Assembly: GCF_000403435.2 (NCBI RefSeq)
Contig: NZ_KE159707.1
Coordinates: 359,607-423,606 of the forward strand
Direction of reading: 5' to 3'
DNA: 64,000 nucleotides
Source of the DNA: Oscillibacter sp. 1-3
Lineage (GTDB): Bacteria; Bacillota; Clostridia; Oscillospirales; Oscillospiraceae
The number at the start of each line of letters is the position of its first letter. Position 1 is the stretch's first letter. The notes beneath the pieces are model-generated. The model was not told the DNA's origin. It did no database searches and worked only from the letters and a program-made list of their open reading frames with translations. Below are positions 1 to 8,756 of the stretch, one piece after another. A program made the translations under genes and the position numbers.

Positions 1-3000
1 ACCGCCATGTGGACGGGCCTCAACCCCGGCGCGTATGTGCTGGAGGAAGTAGACGCTGCGGACGGGTACAACATTATCCAGTCCTCCGAAACCATCATGC
101 TGGCTGACAGTGGGGAGCAGAGCGTTGTCACTGTCAGATTTTCCAACGCCCCGGACGGAATTTTGCTTATCCGCAAGGTCTGTTCGGTGAACCCCTCCGT
201 CACCTTGCAGAACGCCGAGTTTAAGGTTTTGTATGCGGACGGCACCGTTGTGGGCGACAGCAACGGCATTTTCAGAACGGATGAAGCGGGGGAAATCCGC
301 ATCACCGGCCTGACCCCCGGTAAGAGCGTCGTTGTCACCGAGACACGCGCCCCCGCTGGCTTTATTCTGGACACGCAGAGCCAGACCGTCCAGATCAAGG
401 AGGGCCGTACCGTCAGCTTGACGTTCAAAAACCAGCCGAAAGGGGCCATCATTATCCAGAAACGGGACAGCGCCACCGGCCAGCCTTTGAGCGGGGCCGA
501 GTTCCGCGTGACCACCGCCGCAGGCTGTGAGGTAGGGCTGGACGGCGTGATCGGTACGTCTACGTTGACCCAAAACGGCATCTTCACCACCGACGCCCAG
601 GGTGAGATCAAGATCACCAACCTCGCCCCCGGCGCTTACGTCCTGACTGAAATCAAGGCCCCGACCGGCTATGTGATGGACAGGGCCAGCACCAATGTCG
701 TCATCGGGCAGGGCGGCGACACGCAGACCGTTGTTGTCACCAATTCCAAGGCGGGTACGCTGGTGATCGACAAACGGGACGCCCTCACCGGGAAGCCCTT
801 GCAAGGCGTCACCTTCAAGGTGACTACCTCCACAGGGGAGTTCGTACCGGCTGAAAACGGACAGATCAGCAGCAACGGCTTGTACTTCACCGACAAGGAC
901 GGCAAGATCACCATTAACGGCGTTGTCGGTACGCTGGTAGTGACGGAAACGGCCACCATTCCCGGCTACACCATCGACGAGGCCACCCGGACGCAGACGG
1001 TGGTGGTGAACCCCAACGACACCCAGACCCTCCACTTCACCAACACCCCCAGCACGACCCTTGTAATTGAGAAGTATATTGAGGGCACCACCACACCGCT
1101 GAAAGGCGTCACGTTCCTTGTCACCGACAGCTCTGGCGCGGTAGTGGGCAACTCCAACGGCGAGTTCATCACTGACGAGAACGGGCGCATCGTTCTGAAC
1201 GACCTGACCCCCGGCACCACCGTTACCGCACGGGAGGTCAAGGCGTTGGAGGGCTATGTGCTGGACGGCCAGCCTAAATCCATTTTGATTAAGGCAGGTG
1301 AAGTTCAGACCCTCCGTTTTTACAACGCCAAGCAGGGCTGTATCGTGGTGAAGAAGCTGGACAAGCAGACCGGCGAACCGCTGGCCGGGGTGGAGTTCCA
1401 GATCACCTACTCGGACGGGAGCTACTTGGACGACGACTACGGCCACCTGTCCAGCAAGGGCCTTTACAAGACCGACGCCAACGGCGAAATCCGCATTTCC
1501 GGCGTGGTGGGTACGCTGGTCATCACGGAAACCAAGCCCCTGCCCGGTTACGTCATGGACGAGGGCACCAGGACACAGACCGTCAAGGTGAACGCCAGCG
1601 ACACCCAAACCATTACCGTCTACAACACAAAGGTGGGCGGTTTGACCATCATCAAGACAGACGAGGAAACCGGGGAGCGTATCAGCGGCGTCCAGTTTGA
1701 AATCCGCAAGCTCAACGGGGAGATCGTCGGCACCTACACCACCGACCGCTCCGGCGTCATTTCCCTGCCCGAAGCGGAAAAAGGCTGGTATCAGGTCACG
1801 GAGCTGAAAGCCGCCAAGGGCTATCAGTTGGACAGCCAGCCCTATCAGATCGAGGTGAAGGACGGCGGCACCGCCACCCTGGAGATCACCAACCGGCAGA
1901 CCGGCAGCGCCATCATCCACAAGATCGACAGCGTGACCGGCAAGGGCATTTTCGGCGTGAAGTTCCTGCTTTCCGACGCCAAGGGCAACCCCGTGGGCAC
2001 CTATGAGAGCGACAATGAGGGGTATGTCTATGTGGACGGCGGGCTTGCGGACGGCAAGTACACCGTCCGGGAGATCGAGTGCGCGGAAGGCTATATCCTG
2101 GACACCCAGCCCAAGACCATCTATGTGGAGTACGGCGGCTGTACCACCATCACCTGGAAAAACACCGCCGTCACCGGGCAAATTCAGATCACCAAGACCA
2201 GCGCCGACTACAACAGCATGAACGGTTGGCCCGCTGGCACCCCCATCCCCGGCACCGTGTTTGAGGTCTACCACTACCGCACCGGGAACCTTGTTGACAC
2301 CATCCGCACCGACAAAAACGGCGTGGCCGTGTCCAAGCCCCTGCCCCTGGGCCGGTACAAGGTGGTGGAATCCCAGGCGGCGGACTTCTACGCCCTGGAC
2401 AAGACCCCCATTGACGTGGAGATCGAACACGCCGGCCAGATCGTCAAAGCGGCTATGACCAACAAGAGCCTTTACACCAATGTGTCCATTGAGAAAACCG
2501 GCTATAAAGAGGTCATGCCCGGTCAGAACATCCGCTACACGTTCAGCGGCATCGGCAACAACTCCACCACGGCGCTCACCTCTTTCTATTGGAGGGACAC
2601 TCTGCCCGTGGAGGCGGTTCGGCTGGCGAAGATCACCACCGGCACCTACAATGCCGCTGGCAGCTACAAGATCGTCTACAAGACCAATCTCTCCGGGGCC
2701 GACTACCGTGTGCTGGCGGACAGCCTGAACACCCAGCAGAACTATGTGCTGGAGGCGTCCCCCGTGGCCCTGCGGCTGGCGTCCAACGAGTACGTCACAG
2801 AGATGATGTTCGTGTTCGGCGTCGTTCCCGCCAACTTCCGGCAGGTGGAAGCCCCCAAAATTGACTGCACCGTTGTGTCCTGGGCCAAGGGCGGCAGTCA
2901 GTTTGTGAACCAGGCGGACGTGGGCGGCGTCTACAACGGCCAGTGGATCATGGCTACCACCCGCTGGGTGACGAAGGTCTACGCACCTCCCACGACCCTC

Positions 3001-3018
3001 CCCCGGACAGGGTATTAA
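1..3018 (+). CDS. SpaA/Cna-B repeat surface adhesin, 3' part (5' end outside window)
   Basis: The reading frame is open from base 1, so the true start lies upstream. Counting from the first in-window Met (base 7), about 1003 residues hold at least eight prealbumin-like (SpaA/Cna-B) repeats, beginning near residues 51, 146, 250, 350, 444, 544, 633 and 724. Most open with a beta strand ending in K, then TG.PL.GV.F, and close with PGxYxxxE and Y.LD. A different domain starts near residue 824. Such proteins are wall-anchored adhesins or pilus-like subunits, and ICEs of this class often carry one, probably for mating-pair contact. The protein stops at LPRTGY, a sortase-like LPxTG motif with no following membrane helix or basic tail, so covalent anchoring is doubtful. 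A hairpin follows the stop. Confidence 0.85.
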   Translation, partial: TAMWTGLNPGAYVLEEVDAADGYNIIQSSETIMLADSGEQSVVTVRFSNAPDGILLIRKVCSVNPSVTLQNAEFKVLYADGTVVGDSNGIFRTDEAGEIRITGLTPGKSVVVTETRAPAGFILDTQSQTVQIKEGRTVSLTFKNQPKGAIIIQKRDSATGQPLSGAEFRVTTAAGCEVGLDGVIGTSTLTQNGIFTTDAQGEIKITNLAPGAYVLTEIKAPTGYVMDRASTNVVIGQGGDTQTVVVTNSKAGTLVIDKRDALTGKPLQGVTFKVTTSTGEFVPAENGQISSNGLYFTDKDGKITINGVVGTLVVTETATIPGYTIDEATRTQTVVVNPNDTQTLHFTNTPSTTLVIEKYIEGTTTPLKGVTFLVTDSSGAVVGNSNGEFITDENGRIVLNDLTPGTTVTAREVKALEGYVLDGQPKSILIKAGEVQTLRFYNAKQGCIVVKKLDKQTGEPLAGVEFQITYSDGSYLDDDYGHLSSKGLYKTDANGEIRISGVVGTLVITETKPLPGYVMDEGTRTQTVKVNASDTQTITVYNTKVGGLTIIKTDEETGERISGVQFEIRKLNGEIVGTYTTDRSGVISLPEAEKGWYQVTELKAAKGYQLDSQPYQIEVKDGGTATLEITNRQTGSAIIHKIDSVTGKGIFGVKFLLSDAKGNPVGTYESDNEGYVYVDGGLADGKYTVREIECAEGYILDTQPKTIYVEYGGCTTITWKNTAVTGQIQITKTSADYNSMNGWPAGTPIPGTVFEVYHYRTGNLVDTIRTDKNGVAVSKPLPLGRYKVVESQAADFYALDKTPIDVEIEHAGQIVKAAMTNKSLYTNVSIEKTGYKEVMPGQNIRYTFSGIGNNSTTALTSFYWRDTLPVEAVRLAKITTGTYNAAGSYKIVYKTNLSGADYRVLADSLNTQQNYVLEASPVALRLASNEYVTEMMFVFGVVPANFRQVEAPKIDCTVVSWAKGGSQFVNQADVGGVYNGQWIMATTRWVTKVYAPPTTLPRTGY
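150..2460 (+). repeat. Tandem protein-level array of about eight SpaA/Cna-B units
   Basis: Units of roughly 90-105 codons repeat with protein-level conservation but diverged DNA. Units 3 and 5 are closest: both contain a G.L/S..GLY.TD segment followed by G.VGTLV.TET and MDE/IDE.TRTQTV.V. This suggests duplication of paired units. Confidence 0.75.
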
Positions 3019-3028
3019 GCATTTCCCC

Positions 3029-3049
3029 GTGGCCCGCACAGCGGGCCAC
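3029..3049 (+). terminator. Hairpin after adhesin gene
   Basis: A 9-bp perfect stem (GTGGCCCGC/GCGGGCCAC) with a 3-nt loop starts 10 bases after the adhesin stop. No long T tract follows, so it may act as a weak terminator or an mRNA-stabilising hairpin. Confidence 0.5.
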
Positions 3050-3124
3050 TTACATACCCATTCGCACATTTGAAACTGCTTGCTTTTTCCTGTACTATGG
3101 GGATAAGGAAGGGAGCTGTTTCAA

Positions 3125-3277
3125 ATGTTCAAACGGGAAAAGAAGGTCTATCTTGAATTGACGGATAAGGAATACCGGCTTGTGCGGAAGTACCTGATGG
3201 ACTGGCGGAACAAGCTGACCGCCCAGGGCCGGGACGCTGGGCCAGTGAACGAGCTTCTGATAAAACTGATGGCCTGA
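3125..3277 (+). CDS. Conserved 50-residue microprotein
   Basis: ATG at 3125 is preceded by a GAAGGGAG-type ribosome site and encodes 50 residues starting MFKREKKVYLEL. The protein is basic and probably helical. It matches the small ORF at 33590-33748 over most of its length (shared RNKL.AQGR, then ELL.K near the end), which is good evidence that both are real. Function is unknown. One copy sits in the ICE backbone and the other directly after the outer element's recombinase, so a role in element regulation is possible but inferred only from position. Confidence 0.65.
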   Translation: MFKREKKVYLELTDKEYRLVRKYLMDWRNKLTAQGRDAGPVNELLIKLMA

Positions 3278-3308
3278 TAAAACCACGTTCCTCCATATAT
3301 ATCGTACA

Positions 3309-3352
3309 TACACCGCTCTTTGTCTGCTGGACATGGGGCGGTGTAAATTTTT
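3309..3352 (+). terminator. Hairpin with T tract
   Basis: An 8-bp stem (TACACCGC/GCGGTGTA) with a long loop is followed by AATTTTT. It separates the microprotein from the modification gene cluster. Confidence 0.45.
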
Positions 3353-3371
3353 GGACAAGGAGGAACCAACA

Positions 3372-3446
3372 TTGAGCATTAAGTACAGTTTGCGGCTTTA
3401 CGAGGAACCGCCTGACCGGGAGAGGGGGCGGGAGCATGAACGCTGA
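3372..3446 (+). CDS. Possible 24-residue leader ORF
   Basis: A TTG start lies 6 nt after a strong AAGGAGG. The short frame (begins LSIKYSLRLYEEPP) ends 11 nt inside the next gene, which starts at 3436. The ribosome site and the overlap suggest translational coupling to the PP-loop gene. The peptide matches nothing I recognise. Confidence 0.4.
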   Translation: MSIKYSLRLYEEPPDRERGREHER

Positions 3447-4239
3447 CGGCAAGAAACCCATAGAGGGCAATTTCCACGCTGTCTCCTGCTCAGGTGGCAA
3501 GGACTCGACAGCCATGCTTCTGCTGATGATCGAACGGGATATGCCTATTGACGTAGTGCTGACCGCCGATACCGGCATGGAGTTCCCGGAGATGTACGAG
3601 CATATGCAAAAGCTGGACGACCTGCTCTACCGGGAGCGCGGCATCCACATCACCACCCTGCGGCACCCCAGGGGCTTTGAATGGCTCATGTTTGAGGAAC
3701 CGAAGGTGAAGCAGTCCAGCATTGAAAACCGGCAAAGGCTGGGGGTGTCCCTCTATGGGAACGGCTGGCCCGGTGCCCGTGTGCGCTGGTGTACGGGTCA
3801 GTTAAAAACACATCTTATCCACAAAGAAGTGAACCGGCTGAAAAAAGAGCGGAACGCCCTGCACTATGTCGGGATCGCCGCCGACGAGCCGAAGCGCATC
3901 AAGGACGACCAATATCCCCTAGTGGATTGGGGTATCACCGAAGCCGAAGCCTTGCAGATCAGCTATGACCGGGGCTTTGATTGGGGCGGTCTGTATCGGA
4001 TATACAACCGCTGCTCCTGCTGGTGCTGTCCCCTCCAACGAATCGGGGAGCTGAAAAAACTGCGTGCCCATCACCCTGAATTATGGGCGCGGCTCCGGGA
4101 GATGGACAGACGGGCTATCGCGCAGTTTGGTCAAAACCCCCTGGGGCAATTCACAAAAAATTGGACAGTGGAACAGTTAGAAGGTCGATTTGCCAACGAG
4201 GACAGGCAAATCGACCTTTCTGTCAGAGGGGAGCGATAA
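3436..4239 (+). CDS. PAPS-reductase-family PP-loop protein (DndC/IbrA-like)
   Basis: This 267-residue protein has the PP-loop ATP pyrophosphatase signature SGGKDST at residues 19-25. Its C-terminal half has a Cys cluster (CSCWCCP) followed by a helical region typical of mobile-element members of the PAPS reductase/DndC family. Family enzymes adenylate a substrate and often handle sulfur. Members on phages and ICEs have been linked to DNA phosphorothioation (DndC) or regulation (IbrA), but nothing here proves either. It opens a tightly spaced cluster with two unknown genes and a DNA methyltransferase, suggesting a DNA-modification or anti-defence role by inference. No dndA/B/D/E partners are visible. 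Confidence 0.75.
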   Translation: MNADGKKPIEGNFHAVSCSGGKDSTAMLLLMIERDMPIDVVLTADTGMEFPEMYEHMQKLDDLLYRERGIHITTLRHPRGFEWLMFEEPKVKQSSIENRQRLGVSLYGNGWPGARVRWCTGQLKTHLIHKEVNRLKKERNALHYVGIAADEPKRIKDDQYPLVDWGITEAEALQISYDRGFDWGGLYRIYNRCSCWCCPLQRIGELKKLRAHHPELWARLREMDRRAIAQFGQNPLGQFTKNWTVEQLEGRFANEDRQIDLSVRGER

Positions 4240-4241
4240 TC

Positions 4242-4421
4242 ATGGATAAAGGAAAAGACATGGATAAGGAGCTGTCCGGGATGCTGCGGGGCGTTCCGCC
4301 GCAAAACATTATGATCTCGTTTGACGATAAGCCCGCCAAGTCCCTGGCAGATCATGTGAAGGAGCAGCAGGAAAAGGCCAGACAGAAGAAGCGCAGGCCG
4401 CGTGACGACCGGGAGAGGTGA
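4242..4421 (+). CDS. Small charged hypothetical protein (59 aa)
   Basis: ATG at 4242 is two bases after the PP-loop gene's stop and has a GAGGGGAG ribosome site. The product is hydrophilic, with a Lys/Arg/Glu-rich C-terminus (QKKRRPRDDRER) that suggests nucleic-acid or protein contact. No family was recognised. Tight packing between the PP-loop gene and the next unknown gene indicates one operon. Confidence 0.6.
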   Translation: MDKGKDMDKELSGMLRGVPPQNIMISFDDKPAKSLADHVKEQQEKARQKKRRPRDDRER

Positions 4422-4426
4422 CGGAA

Positions 4427-5017
4427 ATGCCGGACAAAAAACGGATGATTGAAAATTTTGAGGTCATCCACTCGCTCCAGATCGGGGCGCGTGAGGTGGT
4501 GGTGGGCGTCAGCCCGGAACAGGAGTTCATGTGCTGCTTCTGCACCCAGGACGGGATGAACGAGTATTACGCCGAGGCGATGGCAAGTGACGACTACCTG
4601 GAGATCATGGAGCTTTACACGGACAGGCTGAAAGGGCAGGTGGCGGCTTTGCAGGCCCAGCGTAAGACCCTCCATATCCCGCTGGAATTACTGAACAGTG
4701 AACAGTGTTTTCCGCTGAACGACATCGACGACATCACCGGCAAGGTGGTGGCGGTCAAGCCAAGTTCTCTCCGCTATGAGTACCGGCGGGCAGACTGCCA
4801 GCTTATCCTTGTAACGAATGGCAGCGGGGCGCGGGGGTATTCACGGGGCACATCGGTCTATGGCGTCAACGTGTTCACGGGCCGCAGGGATGGCCGGTGG
4901 GAACGCAGGGACGTTTTGGGCGAAGTCAGGCCGGAGTGTATGCCACAGTGGGCAAACGACCATTTGCAGGTCATTCAGCGGGAGCGGGCGCTGGAAAAGG
5001 GGCGTGACAGCCGATGA
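4427..5017 (+). CDS. Conserved ICE hypothetical protein
   Basis: The frame gives about 196 residues from ATG 4427, which has GGGAGAGG eight bases upstream. A GTG at 4418 overlaps the previous stop and is an alternative start. The sequence is soluble with no signal peptide or membrane segment. It has a mixed N-terminal half and a glycine-rich stretch (NGSGARGYSRGTSVYGVN). I recognise no catalytic motif. Its stop overlaps the methyltransferase start by four bases, so it is translationally coupled to DNA methylation. Confidence 0.65.
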   Translation: MPDKKRMIENFEVIHSLQIGAREVVVGVSPEQEFMCCFCTQDGMNEYYAEAMASDDYLEIMELYTDRLKGQVAALQAQRKTLHIPLELLNSEQCFPLNDIDDITGKVVAVKPSSLRYEYRRADCQLILVTNGSGARGYSRGTSVYGVNVFTGRRDGRWERRDVLGEVRPECMPQWANDHLQVIQRERALEKGRDSR

Positions 5018-6477
5018 AACTTCTGCTGGGCGGCTCCCCCTACACCCATTGGAGCATAGCGCAGACCCGGAACCGGGAAACACAGCCGGAGGGCCTGGGC
5101 TGGGAGCTGTTTCGCAACTATCTGATCGCCAGGGAGCGGTACGGGCCGGACTTCTATTTATACGAGAACAACAAGAGCATGGCCCCGGCGATACGGGCGC
5201 AGATCACGGCGGAGCTGGGTGTGGAACCTATTTTGATAAACTCCGCCCTTGTGTCCGCCCAAAGCCGTCAGCGGCTCTACTGGACGAATATCCCCGGCGT
5301 GGAACTGCCGGAGGATCGGGGCCTTATCCTGTTGGACGTTCTGGAAAGCGGCCTACCCCTCCATGAAAAGGGCTACACGCTGAAAGCAAATTACAGCAGG
5401 GCCAGCGCCGTGAACGCCCTGGACGGCGGGCACTTCCCCGCGCCTATGGCAATAGAGCCGGTGAATATCACCGCAGACGGGAAGGCCCAATGCCTGCGGG
5501 CGACCTATTATAAAGACGGCATCCGCAATATGGTGGGCAATACCATAGACCGCAAGACCTGTGTGGCCGAGGCGGTCAGTGTCAACCGGCTGGGTGGTCT
5601 TTACGGCCAGCATACCCGCTGGGGCGTGTTTGATGTGGATGGAAAAGTCCCCTGCCTGACCGCATCGGCGGGAATGGGCGGCGGGCATATCCCCATGTTC
5701 CCCATCCGCGTGGGCACCATAGAGAGCGGCACCGGCTCCGAGGGCCAGGGCCACCGGGTATATTCAGCGGACGGCAAGAGCAAGACCCTTTGTGGGAACG
5801 GCGGCGGAGCCGGGGCGAAAACCGGGCTTTACACCGTCCCCACCGGCTGTCCCGCTCTGCGGGTGGCGGAGGCCACCGCAAAAGGGTACACCGACATTCT
5901 TCCCGGCGAGTGCGTTGACTTGACCATACCCAACAGCAAGACCCGCAAGGGCCGCGCCATGAGGGAAAAAGCGAATTGCCTGACCACCTCCTGCCAGTAT
6001 TATCAGTATTGCGGGACGCTGGACAGGCCCATCTACGATGTCCGGGACGGCCAGATCACGATAAAGGGCCAGCAGTACCCCATCAAACTGGTGGACGGCT
6101 ACTATATCATCCGCAAGCTGACGGTGCGGGAGTGTATGCGCCTCCAAACGGTGCCGGAGGGCTTTGTGTTTCCCGTGTCGGACACCCAGGCGTATAAGAT
6201 GCTGGGCAACGGCTGGACGGTGGAGGTGATCGCCCACATCCTGTCCTACTGTCCCGGCATCACCGTGAAGCCACTGGAAGTGCTGTCCATGTACGACGGC
6301 ATGAGCTGCGGCCACCTTGCCCTGGATAAGCTGGGGGCCACTGTTCTCCGCTACTACGCCACCGAGATCGACAAATACGCCATCAAGACCACCCAATCAA
6401 ACTTCCCTGACACCATCCAATTAGGCGACGCTTTTCAGGTGCGGGAGGATGAATGGTGGTCTTTTTTGAGCAAGTAA
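5014..6477 (+). CDS. Circularly permuted C5-cytosine DNA methyltransferase, catalytic Cys replaced by Tyr
   Basis: The 487-residue product has C5-methyltransferase motifs in rotated order. Motif IV-like GGSPY is at residues 6-10, ENN (motif VI) at 51-53, the SAQSRQRLYW block (motif VIII) at 81-90, then a long target-recognition region. GNGWTVEVI (motif X) is at 398-406. The SAM-binding motif I (MYDGMSCGHLAL) is only at about 426-437, with ATEIDKYA (motif II) after it. Classical enzymes start with motif I, so this is a permutation like that described for M.BssHII. The nucleophile Cys expected after GGSP is Tyr (codon TAC, one base from TGC), so catalysis may be lost. It may protect the ICE from host restriction, or be a dead relic. 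Confidence 0.8.
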   Translation: MKLLLGGSPYTHWSIAQTRNRETQPEGLGWELFRNYLIARERYGPDFYLYENNKSMAPAIRAQITAELGVEPILINSALVSAQSRQRLYWTNIPGVELPEDRGLILLDVLESGLPLHEKGYTLKANYSRASAVNALDGGHFPAPMAIEPVNITADGKAQCLRATYYKDGIRNMVGNTIDRKTCVAEAVSVNRLGGLYGQHTRWGVFDVDGKVPCLTASAGMGGGHIPMFPIRVGTIESGTGSEGQGHRVYSADGKSKTLCGNGGGAGAKTGLYTVPTGCPALRVAEATAKGYTDILPGECVDLTIPNSKTRKGRAMREKANCLTTSCQYYQYCGTLDRPIYDVRDGQITIKGQQYPIKLVDGYYIIRKLTVRECMRLQTVPEGFVFPVSDTQAYKMLGNGWTVEVIAHILSYCPGITVKPLEVLSMYDGMSCGHLALDKLGATVLRYYATEIDKYAIKTTQSNFPDTIQLGDAFQVREDEWWSFLSK

Positions 6478-6492
6478 AAGGAGTGTGACATT

Positions 6493-7488
6493 ATGGAATT
6501 GACATTCCAGACCGCTACCCCTGCGGAGCGGCTTTACACCGCCCGTCAGAGTACGCAGATTGCGGGCCAGACCGGGAGCATCGGCCACCTGCGGGCCGAC
6601 ATGGGCGGGGACGGCATGGGCTTTTTCCCCAAGTGGAGCAGTCACCGTGAGAACCTGGACACCGAGGAATTTCAGCAGGAGTTGGAGGGCGTCATGGAGG
6701 CCCTGGTGGGCGACGAGCAGTACGGCGGCTTTTTGAAAAGCCGGGACGCCATGCGGGACTTCTGCCAGGGGCACCCGGAGAGCGGCTTTAACGACGGCTT
6801 TGCGTTCGGCTTCCGGGCGGACACGGCGCAGTATGCCTACCTGATACGGCTGCAACCCTACAAGGGGGAGGAAAACCTGTTCATCTATTGCTACCGCCGG
6901 GACTGGCTTGACCGCCACATGAAACAGGCTGAAAAGGGCATCCGCTTCATTACTCCGCACTATGAGGAAAAATTCAGAGTTGCGGACGGCGACAAGGTAC
7001 GGATCAGGCGGTTTGATGGGCGAGACTTTGAACGGGTATGCCGCTATATTGATGACTGCCACGTTGAAATCGGCAACGAACTCTACCACATCTGCCAGTT
7101 TGCCGAGATAATGGAGCGCAACAGCAACTCCGTTATCCCCCTCAGAAGCTCCCTGCCAGCGGTATGCTACGGCAAGGTGCCGGAGAAGCGGGCCATCGTA
7201 ATGTTTGAGCGGGGCTTTGATGGCTACCGCTCCGCGTCCTTTGCGACAAAGGGCCGCACCAGCCAGAAGCTGGTTGACGAGCTGAACGGCGAGTTGGGTG
7301 TCACCAAGGCACAGGCGGCAGCGATGCTGGCCGGGGTCATGCGGGGCTGGGCCGACCCCGCCGCCGACCCGAAGAACTACGACGAGCAGGGCCAGCCTAT
7401 CAAGCCCATGTCAGCGCCAGTGATAAAATGTAAGAAAACGCCGAGGAAAAAATGTAGTTTAGTGGCGGAGGTGAAGGGAAAAAGATAG
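6493..7488 (+). CDS. ICE conserved hypothetical protein, C-terminus replaced by IS21 end
   Basis: The ribosome site AAGGAGTG precedes ATG 6493. About 305 residues of native sequence run to KNYDEQGQPIKP. The frame then enters the IS at 7409 and picks up about 26 IS-encoded residues before its stop. Visible features are an N-terminal region with GGDGMGFFPKW, a central acidic/aromatic domain and a C-terminal helical segment. It resembles the large unknown proteins downstream of ICE methyltransferases (DUF3849/DUF4316-YodL neighbourhoods), but I cannot assign the family. The lost tail is probably short, so partial function is possible. Confidence 0.6.
   Translation: MELTFQTATPAERLYTARQSTQIAGQTGSIGHLRADMGGDGMGFFPKWSSHRENLDTEEFQQELEGVMEALVGDEQYGGFLKSRDAMRDFCQGHPESGFNDGFAFGFRADTAQYAYLIRLQPYKGEENLFIYCYRRDWLDRHMKQAEKGIRFITPHYEEKFRVADGDKVRIRRFDGRDFERVCRYIDDCHVEIGNELYHICQFAEIMERNSNSVIPLRSSLPAVCYGKVPEKRAIVMFERGFDGYRSASFATKGRTSQKLVDELNGELGVTKAQAAAMLAGVMRGWADPAADPKNYDEQGQPIKPMSAPVIKCKKTPRKKCSLVAEVKGKR
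7409..7468 (+). repeat. IS21 left terminal inverted repeat
   Basis: It aligns with the reverse complement of 9563-9622. Long identical blocks include TGTAAGAAAACGCCGA and TGTAGTTT, with scattered mismatches, giving the multi-block ends expected for IS21 transposase binding. Confidence 0.85.
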
Positions 7489-7550
7489 ACTCCCAATCAG
7501 GGCGAGAAAGAGCCCGGAAAGGGAGTCAGAAAATGAAAGGAGCACAGTGG

Positions 7551-8756
7551 ATGGATATCCGAAGCGACAGACAAAAAGGGCTGAGCTATGTGGAGCTGGG
7601 ACGGAAGTACCACATGGACCCGCGGACGGCAAAGCGGTACGCGGAATCGCCGCAGAAGCCGGAGTACACATTGAGCGAACCCAAGCCAACAAAGATGGAC
7701 CCGTACAAGCAGATCGTGGACGAGTGGCTGGAAGAGGCGCCGTATTCAGCGTTGCGGATACTGGAGAAGCTGCGGGAGATGGGGTTTGACGGAGGTTACA
7801 GTATTGTCAAGGCGTATGTGAGCAGCCGGAAGATGGACTTGAATGAGAAAGCAACGGTGCGGTTTGAGACGATGCCAGGAAAGCAAGGGCAGATGGACTG
7901 GGGATTCTTCGAGGATCACCTGGTATACGAGGACGGAAAGTGGAAGAAGCTGTACTGCTTTCTCATGATTCTGGGGTACTCAAGGATGCGGTACATCGAA
8001 TTTGTCACAGATATGAGCACAAACACGTTGATACGGTGCCATCAGAACGCGTTTCGGTATTTCGGAGGCTACCCGGAGGAGATTCTGTACGATAACATGA
8101 AGCAGGTAGTCATCAAGCGGCTTTTGAAGCAGGAGGACTCCACACTAAACCGGCAGTTTGAGGACTTCGCGGGATTCTATGGATTCAAACCCATCCTGTG
8201 CCGGCCATATCGTGGTCAGACGAAAGGAAAAGTGGAGCGGACGGTGCAGTTTGTGCGGGACAACTTCATGGTCGGGATCAAGTACAACAGCCTGGCAGAT
8301 TTGAATGGACAAGCCTTGGCTTGGTGTAATAAGGTCAATGGCAAAGTCCATGCCACCACCAACGAGATTCCCTTTGAGCGGCTGCAAAAAGAGGGGCTGA
8401 GTCCTCTTTCCCGTGAGTACATCATCGACAAGATCAACCTTAGGCGGGTACAAAAAGACTGCCTCATCTCATACGCCGGGAATCAGTACTCCGTGCCAGC
8501 GGAGTACATCGGCAAAGATGTGGCAGTCGTGGCCCTCGACAGTATGCTGGCCGCCTACTATGAGGGAAAGCAGATCGCTCTGCATCGAATATCGTATCAA
8601 AGGAAGGACATGGTTGTCAATCCTCAGCACTATAGAAGGATTACGCTGAAACAGACAATAGATGCGGAAAATGTTCTGCTGGAACAGGGCAAAGTAATAG
8701 ATTTCCCCTTGAAGCCCTCCGATTTATCCAGATATGACGAGGTGCTGTATGACTGA
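7551..8756 (+). CDS. istA: IS21 transposase IstA (DDE)
   Basis: ATG 7551 is preceded by AAAGGAG at ideal spacing and begins MDIRSDRQKG like other IstA proteins. An upstream ATG at 7533 is possible. The 401-residue product has an N-terminal helix-turn-helix (LSYVELGRKYHMDPRTAKRY) and an RNase-H-fold catalytic core. Candidate DDE residues are D116 (QMDWG), D181 (YDNMK) and E229 (KGKVERTV). The C-terminal part has the NQYSVP segment seen in Mu-type transposases. Length matches the family and nothing is interrupted, so the IS looks active. Confidence 0.93.
   Translation: MDIRSDRQKGLSYVELGRKYHMDPRTAKRYAESPQKPEYTLSEPKPTKMDPYKQIVDEWLEEAPYSALRILEKLREMGFDGGYSIVKAYVSSRKMDLNEKATVRFETMPGKQGQMDWGFFEDHLVYEDGKWKKLYCFLMILGYSRMRYIEFVTDMSTNTLIRCHQNAFRYFGGYPEEILYDNMKQVVIKRLLKQEDSTLNRQFEDFAGFYGFKPILCRPYRGQTKGKVERTVQFVRDNFMVGIKYNSLADLNGQALAWCNKVNGKVHATTNEIPFERLQKEGLSPLSREYIIDKINLRRVQKDCLISYAGNQYSVPAEYIGKDVAVVALDSMLAAYYEGKQIALHRISYQRKDMVVNPQHYRRITLKQTIDAENVLLEQGKVIDFPLKPSDLSRYDEVLYD

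Noticed and set aside
150-2460. DNA tandem repeats resembling a CRISPR or minisatellite
   Set aside because: Similarity is at protein level in units of about 300 bp inside one reading frame; no short identical repeats with spacers.
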